Positions 1-12,589 of a stretch of 64,000 nucleotides of DNA are shown in pieces. The notes under the pieces are model-generated. The model saw only the letters and a list, made by a program, of their open reading frames with translations, searched no databases and was not told the DNA's origin. The DNA is from Thysanoteuthis rhombus (Eukaryota > Mollusca > Cephalopoda > Oegopsida > Thysanoteuthidae), in assembly GCA_963457665.1 (NCBI GenBank), contig OY735215.1, forward strand, positions 44,455,016 to 44,519,015. Direction: 5' to 3'. Each line of letters opens with the position of its first letter. Positions within the stretch are counted from its first letter, which is position 1. The translations under genes and the position numbers were made by a program.

Positions 1-125
1 GAGAGAGACAGACAGACAGAGACAGAGACAGAGACAGACAGACAGACTGATGGACAGACAAAAACAGAGAGAAAGAGAGATGAGGGTCAAAGACGGGGAA
101 AGACAGACAGACAGACAGACAGACA
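1..125. repeat. (GACA)n/(GA)n microsatellite
   Basis: Imperfect GACA and GA units fill the left edge of the window and run off it. Confidence 0.9.
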
Positions 126-773
126 TTGAATAACAGCAGTAACACTTTATTCATATAGATAATAAACAAAATCAAAATAAAGCTATAAAAATCTGTTTTC
201 CTCGTCCCTCGTGCTTATCTCTCCTGTTGTTGGCTTAGTCGGATTGGAACCCTTTCATGACTTGAGTTCTCATTGAAATCGCTCAGCTAAATTGCAAAAT
301 GATTGCTGGAACGAGACCAACCGAACACCAAAAATGAATAAATAAATAAATAAATAAAATCACGAGATCGAATGCTTTCGTCACTCTTTTATTCGACTCT
401 CCCACCCCCCGTTTTTTACCAACGATTTCAACGTCCCCATTAAGTTGTCTCGTGGTTTAAATGGCATCCGATGCCTACGACAGCTGTCGAGAGAAGGCAA
501 CCTTTTCAGCTCGGTCTCACGAGGTAATCCGGGTAGAGTCAGCGTGAATGAAATAACGGTGGCGAGTGGAATTTAATTAGTGTATTTGACAGCAAATAGG
601 ACGCACCTTTTGTTTCCAGCAAAATGACTGATCCTGGCCACAACGCACATTAAGTCGGCTCTTTTCTTAAAGCAAAATTTTGGCATTGCTACCGTAGACA
701 ACTATCATTTCCACGATGTCTCTCATTGAAAAGGGAGAGCATCATGTTTTTCAATACTTTCGGCATGATATCG
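126..773. other. non-coding stretch, nothing recognised
   Basis: No open frame of note and no repeat I recognise, apart from a short (AATA)n run at about 336-358. Confidence 0.5.
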
Positions 774-845
774 ATCGCCGTGGCCGAGTAGTAGAGTGCT
801 CCCCCCCCCTATTCGTTCGGTAGTGATTCGGTCCAGCGCCGAGTC
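774..845 (+). repeat. tRNA-like SINE head
   Basis: GTGGCCGAGTAGTAGAGTGC resembles a pol III box A of the Ser/Leu tRNA type, and GATTCGGTCC about 30 bases downstream resembles a box B. A poly-C run interrupts the middle. The arms do not fold into an acceptor stem, so I read it as a tRNA-derived SINE remnant and not a gene. Confidence 0.4.
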
Positions 846-937
846 ATACCAAAATATATTTGAAAAATAGTACTCAATGCCTCTCCACTGAGCACTCAGT
901 AGAAGGACTAGGATTGTGGAACCTCTCTCTGAGGCTA

Positions 938-982
938 AGGGGTTACCGCCAAATCACGTCGTATACACCGGCTCTCGTGAGA
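938..982 (+). pseudogene. 5S rRNA-like 5' fragment
   Basis: CCGCCAAATCACGTCGTATA followed by CACCGGCTCTCGT matches the first 40 or so bases of metazoan 5S rRNA. The similarity stops before the internal promoter, so it is a truncated 5S-derived scrap. Two longer 5S-like copies lie at 31.2 and 42.2 kb. Confidence 0.5.
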
Positions 983-1320
983 ATACCTGCATCAATATGT
1001 CAGAAGTTTTTGACACGTACTAACAAGCTGAATTTTGATATGTAATTCTAACTGCATCATGTCCGATCCACATGATAAATATTCACCATCAAATTAGGTG
1101 CATTGACAAGAAAGAAGATTATGCAGTAGTAAACACCCTCTCCCTCCCACTTCGATACCTCAGTCCCCATTTCCACACAGCATCCCTACTTCCGTAGATT
1201 CCTCATCATCATTTTTTGGTTAAGGAACAATAAAAAAAAATTCAGAAAAAATGATGATAATTGTTTTTTCAGTTTACGCCACTTCAGCTTACGAAAACTT
1301 CTTATAGGAACATTCTACTA

Positions 1321-1322
1321 CT

Positions 1323-1372
<50 letters not shown>
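1321..1372. repeat. (CT)n microsatellite
   Basis: Nearly pure CT dinucleotide run of about 50 bp. Confidence 0.95.
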
Positions 1373-1375
<3 letters not shown>

Positions 1376-1444
1376 ATATACGTATATATTCACTCAAAAC
1401 ACATCTTTAGATCTTATGCAAAATCATTATCAAAAATTGAAGCC

Positions 1445-1505
1445 CACAGCCGTTATAAGTCAACTGCTGGGCAAAGGTTTCTCCCATCCCCTTCCATGAC
1501 GAGCA
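1445..1505 (-). mobile_element. LINE 3'-end scrap
   Basis: The minus strand reads GETFAQQLTYNG, the closing peptide of many RTE-type LINE ORFs (usual form GEAFAQQWT.NG). Only about 60 bp remain. Confidence 0.35.
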
Positions 1506-3078
1506 CGATTGCACTTATCTCTATGGTCTATCTGCAAACTTTTATGTGTATGGATTCGTTTTCTCAGCTTGAGAATAGGCTACAATAAACATAATTATTG
1601 TCTCTAATTATCTCCGAGTACACATCCTAGAATCTACTGCCACTCATTCAGTGACGAATTTTTTTTTTGTTCTTCTTTCTTTGCCGTCATCCGGGTACTT
1701 GCCGACCTATCACGTGAAAACAGTCGACATTTTTTTTTCTTTTCTTTCTTTTTGACATTCGACTTCGTCTCTGTTGTTTTTTTGCTGTGCACACTAATCA
1801 CCGCTGGGCCGTTTTCAATTGACTCAACTCGACCCAATTCGCGACAATTATGTGCAAATTGCTCCACCAGTGGCTCGCTTTAAAAATAAAATATCCCATG
1901 TGTGCTTTCCGACAGAGTCTGTATGAGAGAATTTGCCACACTTTCTGGGTTAATCACTGAAGACGATAAGTTAACTGTAGAACATGGCCGGCTGAAAGTG
2001 CCGGTACCATGGGCAGCTGCCCAGGGAGCGAAGTTTTTGGGGCGCCTGTCATGTGTTTGATTTTATAAAACTTTCCAAATACAAATCCAAAATAGGAATA
2101 TGAATAAATTGAACAGGATAAAAACATTCAAAATAAGAAAATCCCCCGGTGTTGGGACAGATTTATCAAGAATAACTGGCTGTTGAATACTGGTTGTCAG
2201 AACCGTTTGTTTTTTTTTTGTTTTCTTTTGTTTTGTTTTTTTCGCCTGATTATGGTAATAAACCTTTTTATTCTTTTATATTTATTTTTCTCGGTGTAAA
2301 GTAAAATTCTATGCTTATGATAACCAGTTAATCATGAAAATAGAAATATTTTTTTTTTTCTTCAGTGGTCGTAGATGTTTATTTTTTAAATTATTCATAA
2401 AATTCTAAAGAACTAAAAATTACAAAAAACCTTGAAAACTCCAAATTCTCACAAATGTACGTTCGTCCTGTATATTATTTTCATTGATGTATGCTTTCAA
2501 TGTACAAGTTATGGCTGTTTAGGCTATTTATTATTGTTAACAATGTGTATAAGTACTCTGTCACACAAAAGGATGTAAATGACGTAATAAGATTGCACTT
2601 TATGTTCTGACGTCATAATAAAAGTATTATAAAATATATGCATATATAGTCCTTTGCTAGCTGTTTGTACAGTAGTTCAAAACGTCACTGTTTGTAAAAG
2701 TCTGCAGCAAACGTTCAAATTCCCCCGATCTTTTGGATAGCATCTTATTATATATATATATATATATATATATTATTAATTTCAAAGTTCAATATATGTG
2801 ATTAATGGAGAAGCATTGGGTTGTGTAGAAGGAGATTATGTTGATAAATGAATATTTGTTGTGTGAATCAAATGCTTGTTTCATCATTAGACTACGGACT
2901 GTGTGTGCATGTGTGTGTGTGTGTGTGTTTATGATTGATAATACCTATATACATGTGTGTGTGTGAGAGTGTGTATGTGTGTGTGTGTGTGTCTACGCGT
3001 ACATACATTGATTGTACTTAAAAACCATACGTAAACTATGTACGAACCTCAGAATTTGGACCAATACTTTGTCTTGAT

Positions 3079-3084
<6 letters not shown>
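1506..3084. other. non-coding with short TA and TG tracts
   Basis: Holds (TA)n at about 2749-2773 and (TG)n runs at about 2900-2930 and 2955-2993. The remaining sequence is AT-rich with poly-T runs. I see no gene. Confidence 0.6.

Positions 3085-3131
<47 letters not shown>
3085..3131. repeat. (TA)n microsatellite
   Basis: Pure TA run of about 46 bp. Confidence 0.95.
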
Positions 3132-3132
<1 letters not shown>

Positions 3133-3621
3133 TGCAATTCTATGGGTGTGCATTTTTGTGTGAGAGAGAGGGGGGTTGATAAAGAAAGATTGTGATGAGG
3201 TCTGACATTGTTTCTCTCGATACCATTTCCGCCTCGCTTAATCATTTCGACTTGTCTAGCGTCGATGCAAATTAATTACTTTAATGGAATGCAATGGAAG
3301 GAAAAAGGTAAAAAAAAACAACAACAACACAAAATGCAACAAATAATTTACAAAGAATAGAAATGTACACGATTTAAAAATGAATAAAACATTTTTCTAA
3401 GTAGCGCTGAGGTCGACACTGTTAATGTGGTCGTTTTAGTCGCGAAATATGTTATTTTGGGCGGGAAAACGTCAATGGCGAGAGAGGAATACTTAGACGA
3501 TCCTAAAAAAACATTCTATACCTTTTCCTGAGCGAATTGAAAAATGAAGCAAGAACATTTCGAAAAATAAGGCAGCCCAATGTAAAAATAAGTCAAGCAC
3601 GCGTATTTGACGTATTAGAAA

Positions 3622-3684
3622 CCGTACACCATAACTCTCACCAAAACTATCAAAATTGATTTTCAAGTTGCATTTGCTATGTAT
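3622..3684 (+). repeat. family A dispersed repeat, 5' part
   Basis: Begins with the family A head (CACCAAAACTATCAAAA) and runs to CTATGTATGTC, where the LINE at 3685-4212 interrupts it. The repeat resumes at 4213. Other copies are at 8.5, 10.9, 25.7, 30.0, 40.8, 52.0, 56.3 and 61.4 kb. Confidence 0.6.
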
Positions 3685-4212
3685 GTCAAAGAATCACACT
3701 TTGGCAAAGCAAGCTCAACCTTCAAAAATAAGATGATCCCATTAATCCTAAAAAGAAGAGTGTTTAACCAATGCATCCTCCCAATAGTCACTTATGGAGC
3801 TGAGACATGGAACCTAACCAAGAGACAGATCCGCAAATTGAGAACCATGCAACGTGCACATGAAATAAATTATGCTGGGCCTCACATGGAGAGACCTCAA
3901 GACAGCACAGTACATCTGGAAAAAGGCAAGAGTCAGGGACATCATAGAATCCATTAAAAATCTCAAATGGCAATGGGCTGGCCATGTTGCAAGAATGGCA
4001 GACTACCGATGGTCATCGTGACTCACGACATGGATCCCCCGAAATCACATGCGCAACTGACGCTGGCAGAATATTAGATGGAGAAACGAGCTAGACAAAT
4101 TCAGAAAGTACTGGCTCCGCGACGCCCATGATAGAGAAGTGTGGCGAATCTAGGGAAAGGTCTATGTCCAACGACAGACGTTAAAAGACCGATGATGATG
4201 ATGATGATGATG
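3685..4212 (+). mobile_element. RTE-like LINE, 5'-truncated, nested in family A
   Basis: The 3' end of a LINE. The frame reads QCILPIVTYGAETWNLTKRQ and then RKLRTMQRAHE, the region after the RT domain in RTE-type ORFs. Frameshifts follow, then WQWAGHVARMAD, KVYVQRQTLKD and a (GATGAT)n tail at about 4190-4212. A short microsatellite tail instead of poly-A is typical of RTE elements. It is a dead copy lacking the endonuclease and most of the RT. The same family recurs at 16.5, 24.2, 27.4, 33.3, 33.9 and 59.1 kb. Confidence 0.75.
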
Positions 4213-4325
4213 GTGTATATATTCATGTATCTCGCCTGCAGGCTGCATCACTGGAGCTAGACGGCTGAAAATTTAAGCATTTACTCATTATGTCTGCGTT
4301 GGTTACAAGACGGTTTCTATCGAGT
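4213..4325 (+). repeat. family A dispersed repeat, continuation after LINE
   Basis: ATGTATCTCGCCTGCAGGCT, then GCTGAAAATTTAAGCATTTA and CTCATTATGTC, continues family A past the insertion. The 3' half of the family is missing. Confidence 0.55.
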
Positions 4326-4914
4326 AACTTATTTTCTAGATATTTCGGCGTGTCTCCAAACTTGGTTTCCATTGTTTCCAATTCGGATGCCGTAATTTAT
4401 AAATTGCTTGCTTTTCTAATTTACTCGGGGAAAGGTACCGTTCAATTATCTTGAATTAGGGAAGGAGATTGTAGCATTACCTCGGTTAGCGCTGTAATCA
4501 AAAATGCAACGCTAAACGAAACATGTAACATAGTATAAATACAGATCGTGCCAGCAAACATTCTAGAATGTTTGTCGTTTTTAAGCCTTAACCAAATGGA
4601 ATGGATCAGTGCTGTGTATCGGGTAGCTTTCTCACAGACCATCACTTGGAGTCGATATGTATCGCTACATTATGAATCATTGTGAAGGTGTATGTATTCA
4701 TACTGAGATATACTGAGTGTAAAGCATACAGTTATTTCATTGACAGTCCATCACACTACCTTTTATCATTCATTAGGGTTTTTTTAGACTTGCTATATCG
4801 ATGTCATCATTGCTAAACGCTGCCAAATAGAAATCGCCTCCTAGTCTTAATTCATCCAGTTTTCTTAGATCAGAAGTTTTCATTATTAATATTTCTTACG
4901 ATACCTTTTGCAGA

Positions 4915-5045
4915 TAAAAATTGAAAAATAGAATAACCAAATTAAAAACAACGGTAGCCAAATTTCAAAATATGCAAAACAAATTAAAAACTACGACACT
5001 CAAATTGAAATCCAACTAAATTTGAAAATACATCAAGAAAATTAA
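4915..5045. repeat. degenerate minisatellite of AATTGAAAA-type units
   Basis: Imperfect tandem units of about 22-25 bp built on AAATTGAAAA with TACGACA/CAAGCAA spacers. The same motif occurs at 32.81-32.94 kb and, inverted, at 34.31-34.38 kb. Confidence 0.5.
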
Positions 5046-5074
5046 AGAGACGGAGTCACAACGTCGATTCTTGA

Positions 5075-5440
5075 TTTTCATGTAGCCTTGTGCCTGACTA
5101 AACTAAACTTAGTAAATGAGGTTCAAGAGCGTGTCTCTGTTAAAAAGAGTTTATCATACTAGTTTCGTAGACCATTACTGCGATAATAGGTTCGAATTTC
5201 ATTGGGTGCCGTGTTCTTGAGCCTAGTGTCAGACTAAACCTAAGCTTAGTGAATAACGTTCAAGAACGTATCGTTTTAGACGAGTGGTTAGCAAGCTAGT
5301 CTCCAAAACAATTACCACTGTAGTGAATTCCATTCTTATTCAAGTTCATCCTACTCGAATCCTTGCGCCAGAGTCTCGCCGTTGAGTAATGATTAACAAA
5401 CCAGTCTCGGAGACAATTACTGCAGTAGTGAATTTTCTCA
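5075..5440 (+). repeat. two to three tandem SINE-like units
   Basis: Two diverged copies of one unit start near 5090 and 5215 (GACTAAACTAAACTTAGT versus GACTAAACCTAAGCTTAGT). Each contains a tRNA-like GTCTCCAAAACAATTACCAC or related stretch, and a third partial unit lies at 5365-5440 (GTCTCGGAGACAATTACTGC). Confidence 0.45.
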
Positions 5441-7217
5441 TCTCTAGGTTTGCCACCTTCATGTCTTTGAAGGAAGGAATTTTATGCTTCACATAAAAAC
5501 TGTTTGTTGCTATTTCGGCTCAACAGAAAGGTCACTATTCGATCACTACCAAAGAAATATGTGTCTATTACAACACGCCATATTTGGTCCAAAGCTGCAA
5601 TGTGGGGCAATCAGTGAAGATCGAACTCTCTTCAGTAGTAATTGCCCGAAACACAAAATATTGTTCAACACTGTATTTAAATACGAGTAAACAAAGTCTG
5701 TAAGTATGAATAGGCGTCCGTTGAAGAGAACAATGAAGGATGATATAAACAATAGGATAAAACGTTAGATCAAAATATAGTCAATTTGAATTACTAGTCT
5801 CAGTTTAACGATCCTCTATTAGTAGTCCTTAGTTAAGTGGTCACAAGTTCAGTAGAAGCGTGAATTATAGCTACCCTATTATTGAACTTTCAATAACAGA
5901 TATGAAGTTCAAAGTGCTTGAACGAATGATAATCCGTCGGAGAATTGTCATGAAATGCCTAAAGAGTTAATATCCTAATTCTCTAAGCTTAGCCACAATC
6001 AACTGAGAGGTATTTGCTCCTGCACAGATATGAAGCATTTCAGGTTGGACCTATCTTTCCAACTTTTTAACTTTTTAACCTTTATAAATATGTACCTCGA
6101 GAAGACGTTTCACAGTCGCCCTTTAACTTTCAAAGTCTTGAACTGTTGTTGGTCACTGCTGTTTATAATTCATCTCTATAAAAGCAGGTTTTTGCCTCCT
6201 TCTGAGTTTATTATGGGTATCCACATTTCCAGACCCAAAAGTGTTCTCTCCAAATGCTATGCAGACATTATCAGCAGCCTGAAAAGCACCATATTCAAAT
6301 TGAATTGTAAATTAGTCTAACTTCTTGAATAGACACCGTTGTAAAAGTTTGAAAACCCTCCAATAATAATGAATTATTTCCATTTTGAGCGAATACGCGA
6401 AAATGCAATTACCTTAGTAAATCTTTCAATTTTAGCATTATGCTCCATTATGTGAAAAAACACATTTCATATGTAACAAACTGAAGTAAGCGCTCAAAGA
6501 ACAAAAAGTAATATCTTAAACGAATCTCATATTTCTGAAAAGTTATAACTCGTGGAGTTATAGGTTTTAATACAAAATGAAATAGGAAGAAAATTCCACT
6601 TACATTCTGGCTTATTATTGTCAAAAACCGATTCTTCCGCCATTGTTGCCAACTCACAATGCTGTTTTTAACCAAAGTACCACCTGCCGAAAGATTTCAT
6701 ATACCCATTGTTTGTTTTACTTTGTTTTTTCTTTAGGTTTTCCTTCGTGGTTTTCTTTCAAAGTCGAAATGCAAAATTCCCCGCTTTCTTCTGGCTGTCA
6801 ATCGCCACGATTCACGGAAGGCAACCAAAGAAAAATCTTCCAATTTGCACACACCTGCTAAAAGACGCGGGAAATTTCCAGCAAAACTGGAAATTTCCAA
6901 GCTTTTTTTTTTGTTGTAACAATAACCAGATCAGAGGCGTATCGAATTGTGGATTCGTATGACGCTCAGGTTTGAGTTTGACTTATAAATGGGCATCTGA
7001 CCTGATAATAATTACGACGGTCGCCCAATTCTTTATAAAATCTACTTATATAGTAACCTGTGTAATTTTCTGAGTAATCTATCCGTAACAATGGACTCTT
7101 CCGCTTAAACGTAACCGGTTTGTGGATGAATATATATTCTACTCAACATTCTATTCCACTGAAACAAGTTTTTCAGTGTCTTCTTCGAAAGACAGTGGTC
7201 TAAAATAATTCAAATAC
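5441..7217. other. non-coding, nothing recognised
   Basis: AT-rich with short spurious open frames only. A perfect 8-bp hairpin (CACTGAAA/TTTCAGTG) sits at about 7157-7178. Confidence 0.45.
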
Positions 7218-7500
7218 ACATAGTCCCTCGTTGGCGAAATTCGCTTTACGCTACTTCTTCACTTTTTCGAAAAAAAGGGTGAAAAGCGAAAATAGCGTTC
7301 AGCATTTGAAGTGAACCATTATAAAGAAAGCGCTCACCTTCTTCATCGTTTATTTGTGCCCCAATCTCTTATCCCTTCCACAACAATGATTACTTAATCT
7401 AAAATACCATCCTAACCATTTTGAGGGTCCGGGGACGCTCAAATTCATGGTAATTGTTTCTTCGCTTTACGTAATTTCGGATTAGGAAAGACCTTTAGAG
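7218..7500 (-). repeat. family B MITE-like repeat
   Basis: On the minus strand it begins CCGAAATTACGTAAAGCGAA and ends with the hairpin-rich block containing AGCGTAAAGCGAATTTCG. The same layout occurs on the plus strand at 9.55-9.85 and 19.5-19.7 kb, with a partial copy at 36.65 kb. The recurring CGTAAAGCGAA word near both ends suggests a non-autonomous DNA element, but no transposase is visible. Confidence 0.5.
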
Positions 7501-8476
7501 GAAGGCTAAACTTTCAGTTATGGGGGGAAACCTGTATATCAGTTGATTTTAATCATGGGGATCAACTTGTTCTATAAGAACTGTAGATAATCTTTTTAAA
7601 ATCATATTTTTGTATCACATAACAAAAAGAATCGACTAATTTTTACCTAATTCCAGTTTAGCACTGAGCCACAATCACGGGACATCCAGTACGGATCGAA
7701 CTCACTATATTACCAATGGTTTGCCAGATGAGCTGGCAAATAGAAATACTCAACGACAACCACTCTATAAGCATAATTGTGGAATGATTTGAGAAAACGA
7801 AATTCAGTATAGTAGTAATCGTGTTCGGGACTAGCGTGCTAACCATTGCTCATTGGCGAGGTACATTCACCTATTCTCTACAAGCATGATACCCGTTGCT
7901 TTGCTAACAGTATACCCTGATGTGGAACTTCAAAGCACTCAGGTATTTGAAAAATCGCTATCAACCGTTACCTCTCCACCCTCCGAATCCGTCACCTACA
8001 TTTTTGAAGTGAATTGCTTAAAAACGTATTTCGCTTGTTAGCTACAGTAGCAGCAGTTGTATTAATATTGATATTACCAGCATCCAATCAACACGCGTAC
8101 ACACTGAGCAAAACATGCGTAGCACGAGCCAATTTTGTGATCGTGTATTTGCTTTAACCAATTCTTCTCTGTTTCTTATATAACAGACAGACTAACACGT
8201 TGCAAGTTATGATATAGATGAAACGTGCCTATTCTTTGGCTCCTCCCTATGCAAATATCCTCGGTCCTTATTACACTACTTAATTGAACCAATTACAGAC
8301 AAAATTGTGCTGCTGGGAAGGTGACCCTTCCAAACGGATGTCACTTTTTGTGATATTTTATTCTCAGCAGAAATTAACTTGGCCAATTATGCATGAACAG
8401 CAATTTTATTGATTTTTCAGACAATTAGTTGGGATTTTCAGTTTCTTGGATTTTTTCTTCAAAATTAGTAACCACC
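7501..8476. other. non-coding with SINE-like phrases
   Basis: Around 7660-7850 a minus-strand tRNA-like B-box phrase (GGATCGAACTCACTATA) recurs in other forms at 17.3 and 43.25 kb. I see no gene. Confidence 0.35.
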
Positions 8477-8536
8477 AATCAAAACTGTCACCAAAACTGT
8501 CAACCTAGGACCCTTCAATTTTCAGTCATGTAATGC

Positions 8537-8585
<49 letters not shown>

Positions 8586-8945
8586 CATGTATGTGTGTCA
8601 CGTGTACAGGCCGCACATTTATTACTTATCATATCTAGTAAAAGCTTCTTTTGAAAATCCAACCTCCCTAAATAGTTTTTTTTTTCAATACGGATGGGTT
8701 CAATTCATAATGTAAGTTTATCCTGAATTGGCCCTTTGGTTTGTGTCTTGTAGCATTTGCAATTATTATTTCCAAGTTTGTATTTTTGTATCGATCACTA
8801 TCCAACAAAAGGCCAAAGAAGTAGTTTATTCATTGATTTCCCTTTTTTCCATTTTTTTTTAATTGATCAGCACCAACACTGCATGCAGTCAAAAAGACGC
8901 TGGTCTCCTAACAGTTTCCATTGAATGACTAACCAGACCTATTTT
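8477..8945 (+). repeat. family A dispersed repeat with (CTGG)n expansion
   Basis: Full-length copy of about 470 bp. In order: AACTGTCACCAAAACTGTCA, an expanded (CTGG)n tract at 8536-8585, CATGTATGTGTGTCACGTGT, a T-rich middle, GATCACTATCCAACAAAAGG, and the tail TTTCCATTGAATGACTAACC. Other copies have only one to three GGCT units at the expansion site. Confidence 0.75.
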
Positions 8946-8984
8946 ATTTTTTGATCAACCTCTCTTTAAAATTATCCACTCCGT

Positions 8985-9031
8985 CTCTTTCTCTCCATTC
9001 CAACCTATCATCTTGTTTCTCTTCTCTTTCT

Positions 9032-9069
<38 letters not shown>

Positions 9070-9115
9070 CCTCTCTCTCTCTCTCTCCCTCTCTCTCTCT
9101 CGTCCTCCTCGTTTC
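8985..9115. repeat. (CT)n-rich tract
   Basis: CT dinucleotides broken by TTTC and CCCT interruptions. It generates long Ser/Leu or Arg/Glu open frames on both strands, which I treat as artefacts. Confidence 0.9.
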
Positions 9116-9552
9116 TCCCATTTCTATCTCTCATCTTGTGCATGTCCAGTAGCGGTGGGACCATTTTCCATTTTCGTCGATTCCTCGCTCACGAATCATT
9201 CTATCACTTTCTTGCGAGTAATCATGAGGAGAGCATGGATTCAATCCTCCCTATGCTGTATCTCATCAACATTCAACCATCGTCATCTTATGCTTATTTT
9301 AATTATCAAAATTGTTGACCGAGAAAAGATTCAGCCAAGTAGTTGAAGGACATTCCACTTTAAAAATATCATCTTCCATGTCCAGGCAGTATCTTTAAGA
9401 CTGCTGTTCCGTCTATTATCAGCTTTGACAGACGGATGATTTACTTCCCCTTTATATTCCCTTGATATTCACGGGGCTTCACTCATCTGGCCCAAGAAAA
9501 TTAGTACACTTTTTGCCCGCTCTCTGCAAGCAGAGCGTTTCTATTTTTTTTT

Positions 9553-9845
9553 AACTGTGCAAGCCGAAATGGCGTAAAGAGAAGAAACAATTACTATTAT
9601 TCTATATGGGAAAAGATGTTGAGTGTCTCCATACAGAAAAAATAGAGTTGGTATTATGTTAGGCAGAGTTGTCAGGATTGTGGTGATGGGAAGTGCATAA
9701 GATGCAGGTGTAGGAGGGAGATTGATAGGGTGCACGTTGCCTTCACTGCAAAACAAACGCTGAATACTTTTTCGCTTTTTCATAAAAAGCAAAAAATGGC
9801 GTGAAGCGAACTTCTGAAAAGCAGGGGATACCTCTATTCCATTGG
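9553..9845 (+). repeat. family B MITE-like repeat
   Basis: Starts GCCGAAATGGCGTAAAGAGA and ends near GGCGTGAAGCGAACTTCTG. It aligns by eye, in reverse orientation, with 7218-7500. Confidence 0.55.
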
Positions 9846-10829
9846 GCTCCAATGAGAAAATCGCAATTACCTCAGCCACCGAGGTTGCCTTTCTTGACTA
9901 CTTTTATTGCAGACATTGAAAAACTAAGTTTCTCAATCCAGCGGTTCCTGACGATTTTCAAGACTGGAAACCCTTCAAAATCTTTCTTGCGCCCCTCAAA
10001 CTGAAATATCAAAATTGAAAAGTTGAAGTTGACTCAGTTAATATTAGAAAGTGTCAATAACAAATTGTTAATATTTATCACAAGTCAAAAGTAAAAGTCT
10101 CTTTCATGATATCAATAATAAAACAAGATCAAAAATGTGTATACATCAGCAAAAGAAGTACAAAAGTTGGTTACATCAGCAATAAGCTGGAACGAACGTT
10201 TGTCTTTCATCTCCTTTTCTCATTCCCCAAATTGCCTTACGAACCATTTGAATGTTCATACACCCCAGCTTAAAAGCAACTGGACTAATCCGTTCGAATA
10301 AAAGATTTGACCGATGAAACAAAAATGGTAAATATCGGTCGTTTCATTTGCTGCCTTTGTGCTTTGACTTCAAAGACTTCTAGAGAATCTGTAGCGGCCA
10401 TTTTAATTAGGTATTTATCCGCTTTCCTACTAGGGCAAATGTGACACATGGTCGAGTTCAGAGTGGGGACTCACATACGTACGAGTTCGTAGAGGCAACA
10501 ATTGCTCAGTTCACTCGGCACTATTATTGTTTAGTAGCAATTATAGTTTCAACGGGGTTGGGTTGCTATCCCAAAGCCTCAGATTGACGACCTTACAGAG
10601 CTAAAAGACTTTAACTACTCCGCTATTTACCCGTAACTGGGATGAGGGGAGAAGTGGATTCATGCTTTCCCCAAAAAGCATTAGTGCGAAGGGAAAGCAA
10701 ATTGCCCTAACCAGAGTTTGAACTCGTTTTGTCGATTCTATTCTCCGCAACAAGATAACCCAAAAAATATTTCAATAGAAAATGTACGACCCTTGTCAAA
10801 TATCATGCAATCAGCACTGTGTTCAACCA
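9846..10829. other. non-coding, nothing recognised
   Basis: Mixed AT-rich sequence with no open frame or repeat that I can support. Confidence 0.45.
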
Positions 10830-11005
10830 GCTCTTTTTTCTGTTTAGTCCCTCGATAGGAACTTTCAAGCGACCAGTATCTTTTGACAGCATGCTGTGTT
10901 AGGGGAAATCTATCATTAATTAGGAAAAGGGGTGATCAATGATGAGTAACTCCTCCCACTTTTTGTTGGGTAGTGATCACTAAAATATCTGAATTATCAA
11001 CAAAA
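10830..11005 (-). repeat. family A dispersed repeat, 3' half
   Basis: The minus strand reads GTGATCACTACCCAACAAAA, then CATTGATCACCCC and AACACAGCATGCTGTCAAAA, which is the 3' half of family A. The 5' half is absent. Confidence 0.6.
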
Positions 11006-11029
11006 AAAAACAATTGTGAATGCTGACCC

Positions 11030-11240
11030 GGGTCGATTTTTTTAATAGCTGAGCATTTTGAGTGATTCAATAATTTTCCTCCACTTAGTTTAGAAAAAAA
11101 GCGTATACCATTTATCTGAACAATATCATCTAGTTAGTTTGAGGTATGTTTCATGAAGCCAGAACGATCAATTATCGAACAAGAATTTAGGCATCAACTG
11201 CAGGGATATTTATAGCTTTCAAAACTCATTCCTACCCTTG
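11030..11240 (+). repeat. family D dispersed repeat
   Basis: Shares TTGAGTGA and then GGTATGTTTCATGAAGCCAG with 32.46-32.65 kb (there GGTATGTTCCACGAAGCCAG), with similar spacing. Two diverged copies of an unnamed repeat. Confidence 0.4.
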
Positions 11241-12589
11241 AGTTGTTTTCACTTTAATTAAAATTCCTCTGAATTTTATTCAGTTGTTTTGCTGTAACTA
11301 CCAGAGTGAGAAATTGTTCTGTTTTGAGCATGCCAGCATGCAATTTTTTTTATTATAATGGAACTAATTAAATATATGTAACTAAACTGCTGATATGTGA
11401 TGTCTGCTGTTGATATGTGATGACTGCTTCAGATATATGATGAAAACCTGTCGGGGTATTTTGCCAATGAAAACTTTTTTGTCGAAATTCTTTCGTTTTT
11501 TTAATTAATTAGCAGGCAGGCATTACATCAAACTTACATCTGTTTTACTTATGAATCAGTACATTTACTGCCTCAAAATATTCATATTTGACATTGCAAA
11601 AATTTAACTTGACTTTGTATTGATTCATTAAAATACTTCTGTTTAAAACTGGTCGAATAAGCCGTCCATTGGACATATATTCGGCAAAAAATTTCATTCA
11701 GAAATAGAGTTGGGTTTAGGGGGGGGGGTCAAAACTCTTTGCAATAGACGACCGTATTTCTGAGGCAACGCCAAGTTTCACAGACAATAAATTCACAATA
11801 AATTCTAACTGTGAAATTTAATTTTTTTCAATTTTTTTATTGTTACTAGTGAAACATCTGTTTCTTTGCATACTGTATATCAAAGGGTGGATATCTGAAT
11901 CACTATAGTATCAGTAGAAAGGGCCCCTCTATCTTTCTTTTCCTGCTGCCCCCTTACCTTAACCTCAACCCCAACCCTCTTGACCTTTAGTCTTCCGTTT
12001 TAAAATGAAATGGGTAGAAAATTACACATCAATAGCAGCAGCAGTTATATAAATGTTTGTCAGCGAACACTTGTATATACACGGCAAAACTTGCTTAGGG
12101 CCAGGCAATTTGTATTCATGTGTTTGAATTTTCCCCTTCCCTTTTTTTAAGTTTGTAACAGACAGAATGGTACGTCGCAAATTATGATATAGATTTAAAT
12201 TCTTAATGTTTCTTGTTATACATCAGTAAAAAGATTTACTTCTATTAACATGACCAATAGTTTCACTAGATGCACACTCCCCTGGCCTCCGTTCACTATT
12301 TTCCTTGATTGAAAGTCTAAATTCGATTATCTTGTTTTCGATTCCTCTCTAATAAATCATGATTACTGTTTCTGGTATTGGACAACGCCTTGTTTACCTT
12401 CAATCAAAGTCGATTATATCAATTTTGAGACAATTACACTGTGTTTTACATTGTATACCGGAAAATTACTGTTATTGTGGAATTCTATGCAATGTTATAT
12501 TAGAATGGGGAGCGGCAGAAATGGCTGAATAAGAGCCGGAACATTATTTCTTTTACTTTACACTGACAGTTAACTTTTAGGAAAATGAA
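11241..12589. other. non-coding, nothing recognised
   Basis: AT-rich sequence. A short direct repeat TGATATGTGATG(A/T)CTGCT lies at about 11391-11427. I see no gene. Confidence 0.45.

Noticed and set aside
7141-7205. Possible hammerhead around TTCGAAGAAGAC with CCACTG/CAGTGG arms
   Set aside because: The arms pair, but CTGANGA and GAAA are not both present in the right order. A simple 8-bp hairpin (CACTGAAA/TTTCAGTG) explains it.
8951-9346. 131-codon Ser/Leu-rich plus frame
   Set aside because: Half of it is (CT)n and the rest has no motif.
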